A stretch of DNA of 64,000 bases, from assembly GCA_017417315.1 (NCBI GenBank), contig JAFPZK010000050.1, positions 1 to 64,000 on the forward strand. The letters run 5' to 3'. Source of the stretch: Bacteroidales bacterium (lineage in GTDB: Bacteria > Bacteroidota > Bacteroidia > Bacteroidales > UBA3824). Below, one piece after another: positions 8,141-16,472 of the stretch. The position numbers were made by a program, and so were the translations under genes. Below the pieces are notes generated by a model that saw only the letters and a list, made by a program, of their open reading frames with translations, had not been told where the DNA came from and did no database searches. Positions within the stretch are counted from its first letter, which is position 1. Each line of letters begins with the position of its first letter.

Positions 8141-10216
8141 TTAGTTTAAATCTCGTTTATTAAGTCTATTCCTTGATTTTTCTTCTATTAAATCAGGATA
8201 CTCTTTTAAAAATTTTTCGTTTACATCTTCCTCTTTAACATTTAAACTGTTTGATAAATAGGTCAGTTTTTTTCTATTATTAATCAAATCGCCCCATTCC
8301 ATTATATAAAGTCTAATATCAGCTCCATCTTCTTGGTATACACTATATAAAAAAGGATCTGAATCATCTTTCGTATTACGCGTACTTTTTATTTTGATTT
8401 TCGCACCTTTGGATATTGTAGATGAAATAAGGATTATCTTATAACAAACCTTCTCTTTTGGAAAAGCCGAAGATTCAACAATATCCCTTCTATACCTTTC
8501 AATTTGATTAATTTCTTTTTCTGCTATTGCACACGACGGTGCTTTCAGTTCTACTATAATAACTTCTTCGCGTCCATTCCCTAATTTTTTCTTATTATAA
8601 AAGAATAAATCAGTTATATCTTTATCATATATTTTTGCTTCTTCAATTAAATTCTCGTCGTCTTTTGTTGGTTCATACGATAAAAATTTTGTGTGCAACT
8701 CGTTCAAATTATTTTCTAATTTTTTATCTGACCATAATTTTGTACTATCATTATATTCTTCTCCGAAAATCCACAATTGTTTTTCAACAATTTTATGCAA
8801 TTGTTTTCTTTCTTTTATATGTTTGGATATATCTCCGTAGCATAATTCATATAAGAAGTCCAAAAATTGAATATGCTTAGTAACAGAAGTAGTGAATTGA
8901 ATGACATCATCTAATTTTGTATCTTCTATCAAATCACAAAATTTACGTCGGCTTTCGTCGCTTAGTTCAATTATATTATTTACCAAAAATTCAGTTTCGC
9001 CATCCTCTATTACCTTTTTTATCATTGGATATATGGTTTTTCTTGCAGAATTGCTATTTTCAATTAAATGTTGTTCTATTTCCAATAAATATGCTGTATG
9101 GTTAAATACGTTTACTTTTAGTGGTACTTCTTTCTCTGTATCAATTTGTTTGTATGGATAAGAAGAGTCAGATTTTAATTTTTGTACGAAACTAGTATAT
9201 TTGATATTACTTTTTTTGAAAAAATCATCAATAGCATCTCGTATCGTGTTAGATATAATTTGGGCATCTCCTCCTAAATTGGCAAGTTCAAAATCTGACA
9301 TAGCATCTCTTGTAATCATATCCGATTCGACAAATATATACCATGCTCCCGCATCGTGAGTATGCCATGGACTAGAATATTGATACCTCGCCACAGATGT
9401 TTTGATTCCCGAATTATCAACTTGAAAGAAAATGTTAATGTCTTTTTCTTTCAAATTGACCTCATAAAGGAAAAGACTTAAATTGTGTTCTATTCCCTTA
9501 CAATCTGTAATTATACGATTAAGATATTTTGGTTCTCCAATACAAAATTCCTCTTTCTTTAAAGCATTCCCGTTTATCAGGAATTTTACTTTTCCTTCAA
9601 AAACATAAAATGGATAATTCTCAAATATACTTTGTTTAAATTCCTTAATAGTACAAAATTCGGGGCTTAGTTTATTTCTTTTTGGGGATTCCTGTTCATT
9701 GTGGTACAAATCAGTTATAAATACATCATAATATGTTTCTTTTTTTACTGTTTCGTCATCGGTAAAAATTACACTGAAATCAATATCTTGCAGGTTTTTC
9801 TTCTTGATGGAATCTGAATCTATTGTTACACTGACTTTTGTATGCTTATGTTTGTTTTGATCAAAACCAATTGTCTCTATTCTCATTTTCTTTCCGATTT
9901 GAAGCGCGCCAAATCGACCTATTCCCAAGCCTCCATCTTTATTGTCTGTTGCAACTTCCATTATGTTTTTCTGGAATAAACTCAATGGCACTCCATGTCC
10001 ATTATCCTTTACTTCAATAGAATTAATTGGATGGTAGCATATAGAATCCTTATCGCAATCCGACGGAATCAGATTAATTTCAACCTTTGTTGCCTTTGCT
10101 TGTAAGGAATTGGTTATCAATTCTTTTAGCGCGACAAAAGTTGATTTATAGTGGGTTAAAACATCATTCAGTAATCTTGAATGAGTTGACATTCGCATTG
10201 GTATTTCTGTTTCCAT
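8141..10216 (-). CDS. GHKL (Hsp90-like) ATPase with nuclease-like C-terminus
   Basis: 691 aa from the ATG at 10216. A longer reading frame begins at 10384, but its extra 56 residues are read from the leader repeat and the promoter, so they are rejected. The GHKL ATP-binding site is clear: ELITNSLQA (32-40), DNGHG (71-75) and GGLGIGRFG (95-103). Near residue 556 a VIIVELKAP strand followed by a helix with INQIERY resembles the E-x-K part of PD-(D/E)xK nucleases. The middle is not recognised. Sequence is much more AT-rich than carB or htpG, suggesting transfer. Lying between a restriction operon and a YhcG nuclease, it is probably a defence protein; that role is inferred. Confidence 0.75.
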   Translation of the reverse strand: METEIPMRMSTHSRLLNDVLTHYKSTFVALKELITNSLQAKATKVEINLIPSDCDKDSICYHPINSIEVKDNGHGVPLSLFQKNIMEVATDNKDGGLGIGRFGALQIGKKMRIETIGFDQNKHKHTKVSVTIDSDSIKKKNLQDIDFSVIFTDDETVKKETYYDVFITDLYHNEQESPKRNKLSPEFCTIKEFKQSIFENYPFYVFEGKVKFLINGNALKKEEFCIGEPKYLNRIITDCKGIEHNLSLFLYEVNLKEKDINIFFQVDNSGIKTSVARYQYSSPWHTHDAGAWYIFVESDMITRDAMSDFELANLGGDAQIISNTIRDAIDDFFKKSNIKYTSFVQKLKSDSSYPYKQIDTEKEVPLKVNVFNHTAYLLEIEQHLIENSNSARKTIYPMIKKVIEDGETEFLVNNIIELSDESRRKFCDLIEDTKLDDVIQFTTSVTKHIQFLDFLYELCYGDISKHIKERKQLHKIVEKQLWIFGEEYNDSTKLWSDKKLENNLNELHTKFLSYEPTKDDENLIEEAKIYDKDITDLFFYNKKKLGNGREEVIIVELKAPSCAIAEKEINQIERYRRDIVESSAFPKEKVCYKIILISSTISKGAKIKIKSTRNTKDDSDPFLYSVYQEDGADIRLYIMEWGDLINNRKKLTYLSNSLNVKEEDVNEKFLKEYPDLIEEKSRNRLNKRDLN

Positions 10217-10257
10217 ATTATATTTATTGATTTGATTCAACAAACAAGCATATACTA

Positions 10258-10345
10258 CAAAGCACAAGTAACGCCTTTCAATATGTAGTTGACCGCCGCC
10301 GTGCATATAGGGCAGCGATGCAAGGGCAAAGGTAAGGATTTTTTT
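10258..10345 (-). repeat. Shared leader repeat, copy 2
   Basis: Second copy, with the -7 box TACCTTTG at 10327-10334. The stem is CGCTGCC with GGCGGCG (one G-U pair), closed by TTG/CAA, so it differs from copy 1 in sequence but keeps pairing. The core is identical to copy 1. Transcription would start near 10320 and reach the GHKL gene ATG after about 105 nt. Confidence 0.8.
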
Positions 10346-10373
10346 GGAACAGGGGAAAGAAAAAGTGGAAATT

Positions 10374-11519
10374 TTATTTTTCAATTTTGTGCATATTCAA
10401 AAACGAGCAATACTCGTCCAACGAGCGTTTTAAAACGTCCTGAGGAATGAGTTTGCGTTTATATTCGGCGACCATTGTGGGGCTTAAAGAGCGGCTCAAA
10501 GTGTATTCAACAACGCTTTTGTCGGCGGACGGACAAAGGATGATGCCTATCGACGGATTCTCGTTGTCGCGTTTGACATCGCGGTCGAGGGCTTCAAGGT
10601 ACATATCCATCTTTCCGACAAACTCAGGCTCAAAATCCACTGCTTTAAGTTCCACGGCAACAAGGCATTGTAGTCCCCGGTGATAAAACAGAAGGTCTAT
10701 TCTCTTTGACGAGCCTCCAACCTGAACGGAGTATTCGCTGTCGATGAACAGAAAATCCTTGCCGAGTTCAAGTATGAATTCCTTCATGTGGTTCAGTAGT
10801 TCCTTGTGTAGTTTGTGTTCGTTGTGCTTTTGCGGCAGATTTAGGAAATCGAGGAAGGCCTTGTCTTTGAGCATAAATGTCGCATCAGGATAATTTTGGA
10901 GCAATGCGGGCGAAAATTTCTTTTCTTTGCTCATTACGGTTTCAAAAGTCTGCGAAACAATGCAACTGCGCAGTTCTTCGGTTTTCAACCTGTTGGTGTA
11001 GGCGTATAGCATATAGAAAATCCGCTCCTCGTAAGAATCACAGCGGTTGAGGATTTCAACGTGGTTGGTAAATGTAATGATTGTAAGTAACTGAGGAACA
11101 GGAGTAAAAGTAATATTTGGAAATTGTGCAGTTGTCAACTGCACAATTTCATTATTCGGTTCTAATTGTGCAGTTGCCAACTGCACAAATTCAGGCAAAG
11201 GTAATGACGAAACAAATTTTGTGAAATCTTTGGTTGAATATGTATCATAAAAACTAATCATATTGTAAAGATTCCTTTTGCTGTACCCTCTCCGTTTTGG
11301 GTTGCGGCGTTTGAGGTAATCTGCCAAATCGGCAACTACCTTATCACCCCAAGCGGAAGATTTCAGCCGTTCTGAAATGTATTGACCTACTTCCCAATAC
11401 GTGTACAACATCTCCGTGTTGATGTTTTGCACTGCACGGTCAAGGTGTCTGTTGATTAAAGTGTCAACAAACTCAAATTGCTTTTCTATGTCACTGTATT
11501 CTATGGTCACAGGTTTCAT
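10374..11519 (-). CDS. DUF1016 / YhcG-type PDDEXK nuclease
   Basis: 381 aa from the ATG at 11519; an earlier TTG start is rejected because it lies in the leader repeat. The N-terminal half is the DUF1016 helical domain (YWEVGQYISERL, RGYSKRNLYNMISFY). The C-terminal half is a PD-(D/E)xK nuclease: RIDLLFYH near 272 gives the Asp and VAVELKA near 289-293 the E-x-K. Such proteins are common next to restriction genes and are thought to act on DNA in defence or recombination. Between the two domains an insert with repeated LTTAQ-like words is encoded by two large palindromes. Confidence 0.88.
   Translation of the reverse strand: MKPVTIEYSDIEKQFEFVDTLINRHLDRAVQNINTEMLYTYWEVGQYISERLKSSAWGDKVVADLADYLKRRNPKRRGYSKRNLYNMISFYDTYSTKDFTKFVSSLPLPEFVQLATAQLEPNNEIVQLTTAQFPNITFTPVPQLLTIITFTNHVEILNRCDSYEERIFYMLYAYTNRLKTEELRSCIVSQTFETVMSKEKKFSPALLQNYPDATFMLKDKAFLDFLNLPQKHNEHKLHKELLNHMKEFILELGKDFLFIDSEYSVQVGGSSKRIDLLFYHRGLQCLVAVELKAVDFEPEFVGKMDMYLEALDRDVKRDNENPSIGIILCPSADKSVVEYTLSRSLSPTMVAEYKRKLIPQDVLKRSLDEYCSFLNMHKIEK
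11120..11150. repeat. 31-bp palindrome inside the YhcG gene
   Basis: Perfect 15-bp arms (GAAATTGTGCAGTTG and its complement) around one central base, within coding sequence and in frame. A related palindrome follows at 11166. Confidence 0.9.
11166..11188. repeat. 23-bp palindrome inside the YhcG gene
   Basis: TTGTGCAGTTG and CAACTGCACAA flank one central C. It repeats the inner part of the palindrome at 11120-11150 about 40 bp away, so the pair is a direct repeat of an inverted repeat. Confidence 0.9.
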
Positions 11520-11536
11520 TTTGCTAAAAATGTTTT

Positions 11537-11620
11537 GCACTCGCAAGCATCGCCTTTCAATATGTAGTTGCCCGCAAAGTTGATAACCTCAGCGCGGCAG
11601 TGCAAAGATAGGGATTATTT
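11537..11620 (-). repeat. Shared leader repeat, copy 3
   Basis: Third, more diverged copy, upstream of the YhcG gene. The -7 box is TATCTTTG (11603-11610). The stem is TTGC/GCAA plus CCGC/GCGG, again different bases with pairing kept; the loop is longer. The 20-nt core is identical to the other copies. A GCACT/AGTGC pairing further encloses the leader in this copy only. Confidence 0.75.
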
Positions 11621-11788
11621 TTGGAAGGGGGAAGGGTTGAGGGAAATTATTTTTCGATTTTGTCGAATGTGTTTCATAATAAGGCTGTCAGCCTAAAAAA
11701 CTGCCATTTTGTCATAAAAAATATTTCGGTACGCACTTTGATAGTTTGGCATATAGAAGATTAAAAAATTAAAAAATAGGATTTAAAA

Positions 11789-13852
11789 ATGGCAACAGGA
11801 AAAATTGGCATTACGAGTGAAAATATTTTCCCCGTAATCAAAAAGTTTCTTTATTCCGAACAGGAAATATTTTTAAGAGAGTTAATCTCTAATGCAGTAG
11901 ATGCAACTACAAAAGTAAAAGCCCTTGCCCGCAAAGGCGAATTAAAAGAAGACCTCGGCGATTTAACTGTCAGAGTTTCAGTTGATAAAGACAAAAAAAC
12001 GATTACCGTTTCAGACCGTGGTATCGGTATGAGCGAAGAAGAAGTTGATAAGTATATCAATCAAATTGCGTTCTCTTCGGCAGGCGAATTTTTGGAAAAA
12101 TACAAAGATTCTATCGACGCAATCATCGGACATTTCGGTCTTGGTTTCTATTCTGCTTTTATGGTTTCGGAAAAGGTTGAAATCGTAACGAAATCTTGGC
12201 AGTCTGACAAAAAGGCAGTTCGTTGGGTATGCGATGGCAGTCCCGAATACACTTTGGAGGAGACTGACAAAACTGACAGAGGTACTGACATTATTCTTCA
12301 TATTGACAACGATTCTACCGAATACTTGGAAGATAGCAAGATAGAAGCACTTTTGAAAAAATATTGTCTTTTCCTTCCCGTGCCAATCGGATTCGGCAAA
12401 GAAAAAGAATGGAAAGAAGACAAATACGTTGAAACCGGCAAAGATAAGATTATCAACGACACAGACCCGTTGTGGCTCAAAAAACCGGTTGATGTCAAAG
12501 ACGAAGATTATAAAGCGTTCTACAAAAAACTTTATCCGACTTCGTTTGAAGACCCGCTTTTCAACATTCACTTAAACGTTGATTATCCGTTTAATTTGAC
12601 AGGTATTTTGTATTTCCCGAAAATCCGCACAAACCTCGAAATTCAGAAAAACAAAATACAACTCTATTGTAATCAAGTATTTGTAACGGATTCAGTAGAA
12701 GGTATCGTGCCTGAATTTTTGACACTTTTGCACGGTGTTTTGGATTCGCCGGATATTCCGCTGAACGTTTCAAGAAGTTATTTGCAGTCTGACAGCAACG
12801 TTAAAAAGATTTCTAATCACATTACGAAAAAGGTTGCTGACAAATTGTCAGATATTTTCAAAAACAACCGTGAGGATTTGGAGAAAAAATGGGACGATTT
12901 GAAACTCTTTATCCAATATGGAATGTTGACAAACGATAAATTTTATGATTCGGCAAAAGATTTTTACCTCTTCAAAAACACTGACGGTAAATGGTTTACG
13001 CTCGAAGAATACAAAAATATCGTCAAAGACAATCAGACTGACAAAAACAATACCGTCATCTTCCTTTATGCAACTGACAAAGAGGCACAATACAGTTTCA
13101 TTGAGGCTGCGAAGTCTAAGGCTTACGATGTTTTGATTTTGGATTCGGCATTTGATGCGCATTTTGTTAATCAGTTGGAGCAGAAAAATCAGAACATCAG
13201 ATTTATGCGTGTTGACTCTGATACTCTTGACAAACTTATCAGAAAAGAAGACGCTCCTAAATCTTCGCTGACAGATAGTCAGAAAACTGACATTTCGGCA
13301 GTATTCAATTCTCAAACTCCGAAAAATACGAAAATGAATTTCACCGTTGAGTTTGACACTTTGTCGGCAGAGGATTTGCCGGTAATGGTTACTCAGTCGG
13401 AGTTTATGCGCAGAATGAAAGATATGGGCAAAATGGGCGGTCCTGAGGCAAGTTTCTACAATAATCTGCCTGATAATCTTAACCTTGTGGTTAACGAAAA
13501 TCACCCCGTTGTAAAAGAACTGTTCAAAGATGTTGAAGAAAAAACAGCAAACTCTGTTGCACCTTTTGACGGCGAATTAAAAGGTTTGAAAGCCGACCTC
13601 GAAAGTCTTGAAAAACTCACCAAAGACAAAAAAGAGGAAGAAATCACTTCGGAAGAAAAAGCCAAAAAAGAAGAACTTCAAAAGAAAATTTCCGACGTTG
13701 AAAACAACCGTAAGAAAGTTTTTGAAGATTACGCCGCTTCTAACATCAAAGTTAAACAATTGATTGACTTAGCGTTATTGGCAAATAATATGCTTAAAGG
13801 CGAAGACCTCGCTAAATTTGTAAAACGCAGCGTAGAATTTGTTGGAAAATAG
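11789..13852 (+). CDS. htpG: Molecular chaperone HtpG (Hsp90)
   Basis: 687 aa, the longer size typical of Bacteroidota HtpG. It is an ATP-driven dimeric chaperone of the cytosol. GHKL motifs: LRELISNAVDA near 34-44, SDRGIGM near 78-84, GHFGLGFYSAFMV near 116-128. The middle domain carries the RxNxxIQLYCNQVFV-type segment near residue 285-300. A highly charged Lys/Glu stretch sits near 600-640 in the C-terminal dimerisation part. It is divergent from the defence island and ends at a strong terminator. Confidence 0.97.
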   Translation: MATGKIGITSENIFPVIKKFLYSEQEIFLRELISNAVDATTKVKALARKGELKEDLGDLTVRVSVDKDKKTITVSDRGIGMSEEEVDKYINQIAFSSAGEFLEKYKDSIDAIIGHFGLGFYSAFMVSEKVEIVTKSWQSDKKAVRWVCDGSPEYTLEETDKTDRGTDIILHIDNDSTEYLEDSKIEALLKKYCLFLPVPIGFGKEKEWKEDKYVETGKDKIINDTDPLWLKKPVDVKDEDYKAFYKKLYPTSFEDPLFNIHLNVDYPFNLTGILYFPKIRTNLEIQKNKIQLYCNQVFVTDSVEGIVPEFLTLLHGVLDSPDIPLNVSRSYLQSDSNVKKISNHITKKVADKLSDIFKNNREDLEKKWDDLKLFIQYGMLTNDKFYDSAKDFYLFKNTDGKWFTLEEYKNIVKDNQTDKNNTVIFLYATDKEAQYSFIEAAKSKAYDVLILDSAFDAHFVNQLEQKNQNIRFMRVDSDTLDKLIRKEDAPKSSLTDSQKTDISAVFNSQTPKNTKMNFTVEFDTLSAEDLPVMVTQSEFMRRMKDMGKMGGPEASFYNNLPDNLNLVVNENHPVVKELFKDVEEKTANSVAPFDGELKGLKADLESLEKLTKDKKEEEITSEEKAKKEELQKKISDVENNRKKVFEDYAASNIKVKQLIDLALLANNMLKGEDLAKFVKRSVEFVGK

Positions 13853-13873
13853 TTTTAGTTAATAAATGAAAAG

Positions 13874-13908
13874 AGAGCCGCAAACGTTGTGTTGCGGCTC
13901 TTTTTTTA
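13874..13908 (+). terminator. htpG terminator
   Basis: AGAGCCGCAA (13874-13883) pairs with TTGCGGCTCT (13892-13901) around an 8-nt loop and runs into seven T. It lies between convergent genes. Confidence 0.9.
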
Positions 13909-14574
13909 ATGTCCGTCCTTTAAATTGATTATAAAAACACCGTTAGCACTTCTGCTGCCGTAAATCGCCGCCGCACTGCCGTCTTTTAACAAAGAAATCT
14001 CTTTAATATCGCACGGCGAAATAAAACTGATGTCGTCCATCATCTGACCGTTAACAACGTATGTCGCACATGGCGAGCCATATAACGTATTGATTCCTCT
14101 GACTATAATGCAGCCGTTGTTAGTGATTCTTACTCCGTTAAAACGCTCGTGGATTAAATCGTATATGCTCAAATAACTGCAATAATTTTGTCCTCGGCTG
14201 ATATGCTCAATGGCTTGTGTACGGTCTTTTTCGCTGATGTAACCATAACCGATGGCAATGTCAACGTTTTTTTCAGTGTTGACGAAATTCAGTTTTACAG
14301 AAACGGTATCTTTTGTTTTTTCGTTAACGCGTAGATGTGCGGTGTTAAAACTTTTTGCCTTAAACCTCAGTTTGTCTTTTTTCAGACATACTATCGTAAA
14401 ATTACCGAGTGAATCGGTTGCAACTACGGCTTTTGAATTTTTAGCCGACACTGTAATGCCGGAAACCGGTAAATTGTTCAATACGAACACATTACCGGTT
14501 ACGGTTTTGGTTTGTTGGGCATACAGCCCCGAACAAAACCAAGTAAAAAATAGTAACAGCAAAGTCTTTTTCAT
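13906..14574 (-). CDS. Stand-alone TonB-plug domain protein with carboxypeptidase-like domain
   Basis: 222 aa. A signal peptide ends near LYAQ (residue 20). Residues 23-95 form a CarboxypepD_reg-like beta domain (TVTGNVFVLNNLPVSGITVSA). Residues 130-220 resemble the plug of SusC-type receptors, including a variant of the usual signature: ISLLKDGSAAAIYGSRSANGVFII. The beta-barrel that should follow is absent: the gene stops right after the plug. It could be a secreted partner or signalling protein, or a remnant of a receptor; the frame is intact and no barrel sequence is seen beyond the stop, where the htpG terminator lies. Confidence 0.8.
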   Translation of the reverse strand: MKKTLLLLFFTWFCSGLYAQQTKTVTGNVFVLNNLPVSGITVSAKNSKAVVATDSLGNFTIVCLKKDKLRFKAKSFNTAHLRVNEKTKDTVSVKLNFVNTEKNVDIAIGYGYISEKDRTQAIEHISRGQNYCSYLSIYDLIHERFNGVRITNNGCIIVRGINTLYGSPCATYVVNGQMMDDISFISPCDIKEISLLKDGSAAAIYGSRSANGVFIINLKDGH

Positions 14575-14606
14575 AGTTGTATCTTTTTATTTGTTGTACA
14601 ATAATT

Positions 14607-15656
14607 TTATGCGTATTTATAAATTTTATTTTCTGAAAAATCTAATTTTTTGTAACACGGGACAGCGGCAAATAGTCCTGTATTTATTTCACCAAGGCGT
14701 TTTTCTGTTACTGAAATTGCTGTTTCAGACTGGTCAATGCCAATCCATTTTCTATCAAGTAGTTGTGCCGCTAAAAGTGTAGTGCCTGAACCGCAAAAAC
14801 AATCCAAGACAATGCTTTGTGTGTTTGACGATGTGCTTACAATACTTTTCAACATATCAAGATTTTTTTCGGTCGGGTAATCGGGATATTGCGGGTCTTT
14901 GAACTCCCAAATATCTTGCATACGTTTACCTTCCTGCTCGTCGGCAAAAATTATTTTTCTCGGATTACCTTTTGATGACCATTCAATCAAACCAGCCGAA
15001 TCCCATTCTTCCAAAGTTTCAACATCAGTCCTCCAATGTCTGCCTTTTGGCGGTAACATTCCTTTAAAAGTTTGCGGATTAAGCGTTTCGCCCGGTGCAT
15101 GAATCGGCACGGTGGTATACCGTCGTCCGTCTTTGTCTGTCTTGGGAAAGAGTTTTTCCAAGTCCTTTTCCGAATATTTCTCTTTCGGTTCGTTCCAAAT
15201 CGGTTTCTCTCCTTTCGTATAAAACAACACCATATCTTTTATATTACCGTAACCTATCCGCTTAAAATTCTTCGGGTTACATTTTATCCGTGAAATATCG
15301 CTACGAAAATTATCAATACCGAAAACTTTGTCCATCAATACTTTAACATAATGACCGATTTTATAGTCAATATGCAAATAGATAGAACCTTTTTCTGATA
15401 AAAGTTCTTTTAGCAGAAAAAGCCTTTTTTCGAGAAAATCCAAAAAGTCTTGACCTTTGAGTTTGTCGGAATAGGCTACAATGCCGTTTTTGGAATTGCT
15501 GACAGTATTTGCCCTGTCATCAGAAACGGTAAAATCTGCCCCTGTCGCATACGGCGGATCTATGTAAACCAAATCAATTTTTCCGCTTAAACCGTTATTT
15601 ATTAAGTATTTAAGACTTTCACAGTTTTCTCCGTGTATTAAGAGGTTCTCTTCCAT
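14607..15656 (-). CDS. Adenine-specific DNA methyltransferase (type II, beta class)
   Basis: 349 aa. DPPY at 33-36 is motif IV of N6-adenine methyltransferases, and the SAM-binding FCGSGTT motif I is near the C-terminus (about 285-291). This order (IV, target domain, I) is the beta class. It starts 3 nt after the stop of the restriction gene, so the two form an operon and this enzyme should protect the site cut by that nuclease. Specificity cannot be read from sequence. Confidence 0.92.
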   Translation of the reverse strand: MEENLLIHGENCESLKYLINNGLSGKIDLVYIDPPYATGADFTVSDDRANTVSNSKNGIVAYSDKLKGQDFLDFLEKRLFLLKELLSEKGSIYLHIDYKIGHYVKVLMDKVFGIDNFRSDISRIKCNPKNFKRIGYGNIKDMVLFYTKGEKPIWNEPKEKYSEKDLEKLFPKTDKDGRRYTTVPIHAPGETLNPQTFKGMLPPKGRHWRTDVETLEEWDSAGLIEWSSKGNPRKIIFADEQEGKRMQDIWEFKDPQYPDYPTEKNLDMLKSIVSTSSNTQSIVLDCFCGSGTTLLAAQLLDRKWIGIDQSETAISVTEKRLGEINTGLFAAVPCYKKLDFSENKIYKYA

Positions 15657-15659
15657 TTT

Positions 15660-16439
15660 TTACAAAGTATATAAAAATTCGCGCAAAACAAGCGCAGACA
15701 TTATGTTGTAATTCTTGTAAGTTTCGGTAACGGCTTTGTACATCTTGTTGTTACCGTTGATGTACAAAACACCGTCAAGAATTGCTATTTTTACCGCATT
15801 GACATTTTCTTTCAGTGTATCAATCGCATCATTGAACTGAGCGTTTTGATGTCCGCCGAAATCCGTCAAAAATTTTGCCTCGCCGATAATGTATTTTTTG
15901 TTGAACCGTGCCACAAAATCTAATCCTTTATTACGTTTATAGCCCAAATGCTCTTTTGCAAAATCAGCCATAACTTTGTCGCCGCCGTCAAGAATTGCGT
16001 CCTTGTCATCGGATAAAAATTCTTCTATATTTACCGGTGAAATTCCTAATTCTTTTGATTTTAACCAGTTACGAAACATAGGTCCGATTTGCCGGTTCGT
16101 TTCTTTCGGAATGGAACAACGCTCGAAAAGTTTGTCTAATCCGAGAGAATAAATTTGACCGCAAATTCTGTTAACCGTTTGCGGATTCCGTTTTAAAGCG
16201 GTTTTATCGCGCTTTAAATAAGCCACATAACTATCTTTTATCGGGAATAAATCCAATTTCAAAAGTTCAGTTATCAACTTCTCGTTATCCTGTTTTGCAA
16301 AGGCATCTTCTACCTCAAACCAAATGTTTTTGTTAATATCCCTTATTCCTTCGGGAATTGTAGGATAAATCCTGAATAAATCGTCAAGATATGACCTTTG
16401 GTTTGCGTATTCTATACTGAGTTGTGTCCAGCGGTTCAT
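15660..16439 (-). CDS. Type II restriction endonuclease, possibly Tsp45I family
   Basis: 259 aa. A PD-(D/E)xK active site is visible in GLDFVARFNKKYIIGEAKFL (about residues 182-203): Asp, then Glu-Ala-Lys. This segment with TDFGGHQNAQF just after resembles what I recall of the Tsp45I family (GTSAC); this naming is tentative. The nuclease is the upstream gene of the pair, followed after 3 nt by its methyltransferase, an order that raises the question how methylation keeps ahead. No control protein is present. Confidence 0.78.
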   Translation of the reverse strand: MNRWTQLSIEYANQRSYLDDLFRIYPTIPEGIRDINKNIWFEVEDAFAKQDNEKLITELLKLDLFPIKDSYVAYLKRDKTALKRNPQTVNRICGQIYSLGLDKLFERCSIPKETNRQIGPMFRNWLKSKELGISPVNIEEFLSDDKDAILDGGDKVMADFAKEHLGYKRNKGLDFVARFNKKYIIGEAKFLTDFGGHQNAQFNDAIDTLKENVNAVKIAILDGVLYINGNNKMYKAVTETYKNYNIMSALVLREFLYTL

Positions 16440-16472
16440 AATTGTAATTTTTTTTGCAAAGATAATAATTTT

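Noticed and set aside
10217..10384. N-terminal 56-residue extension of the GHKL protein
   Set aside because: The extension is translated from the leader repeat and extends upstream of its -7 box, so it cannot be in the mRNA.
12011..13504. Long minus-strand frames across htpG
   Set aside because: Antisense shadows of htpG with no start context or domains.
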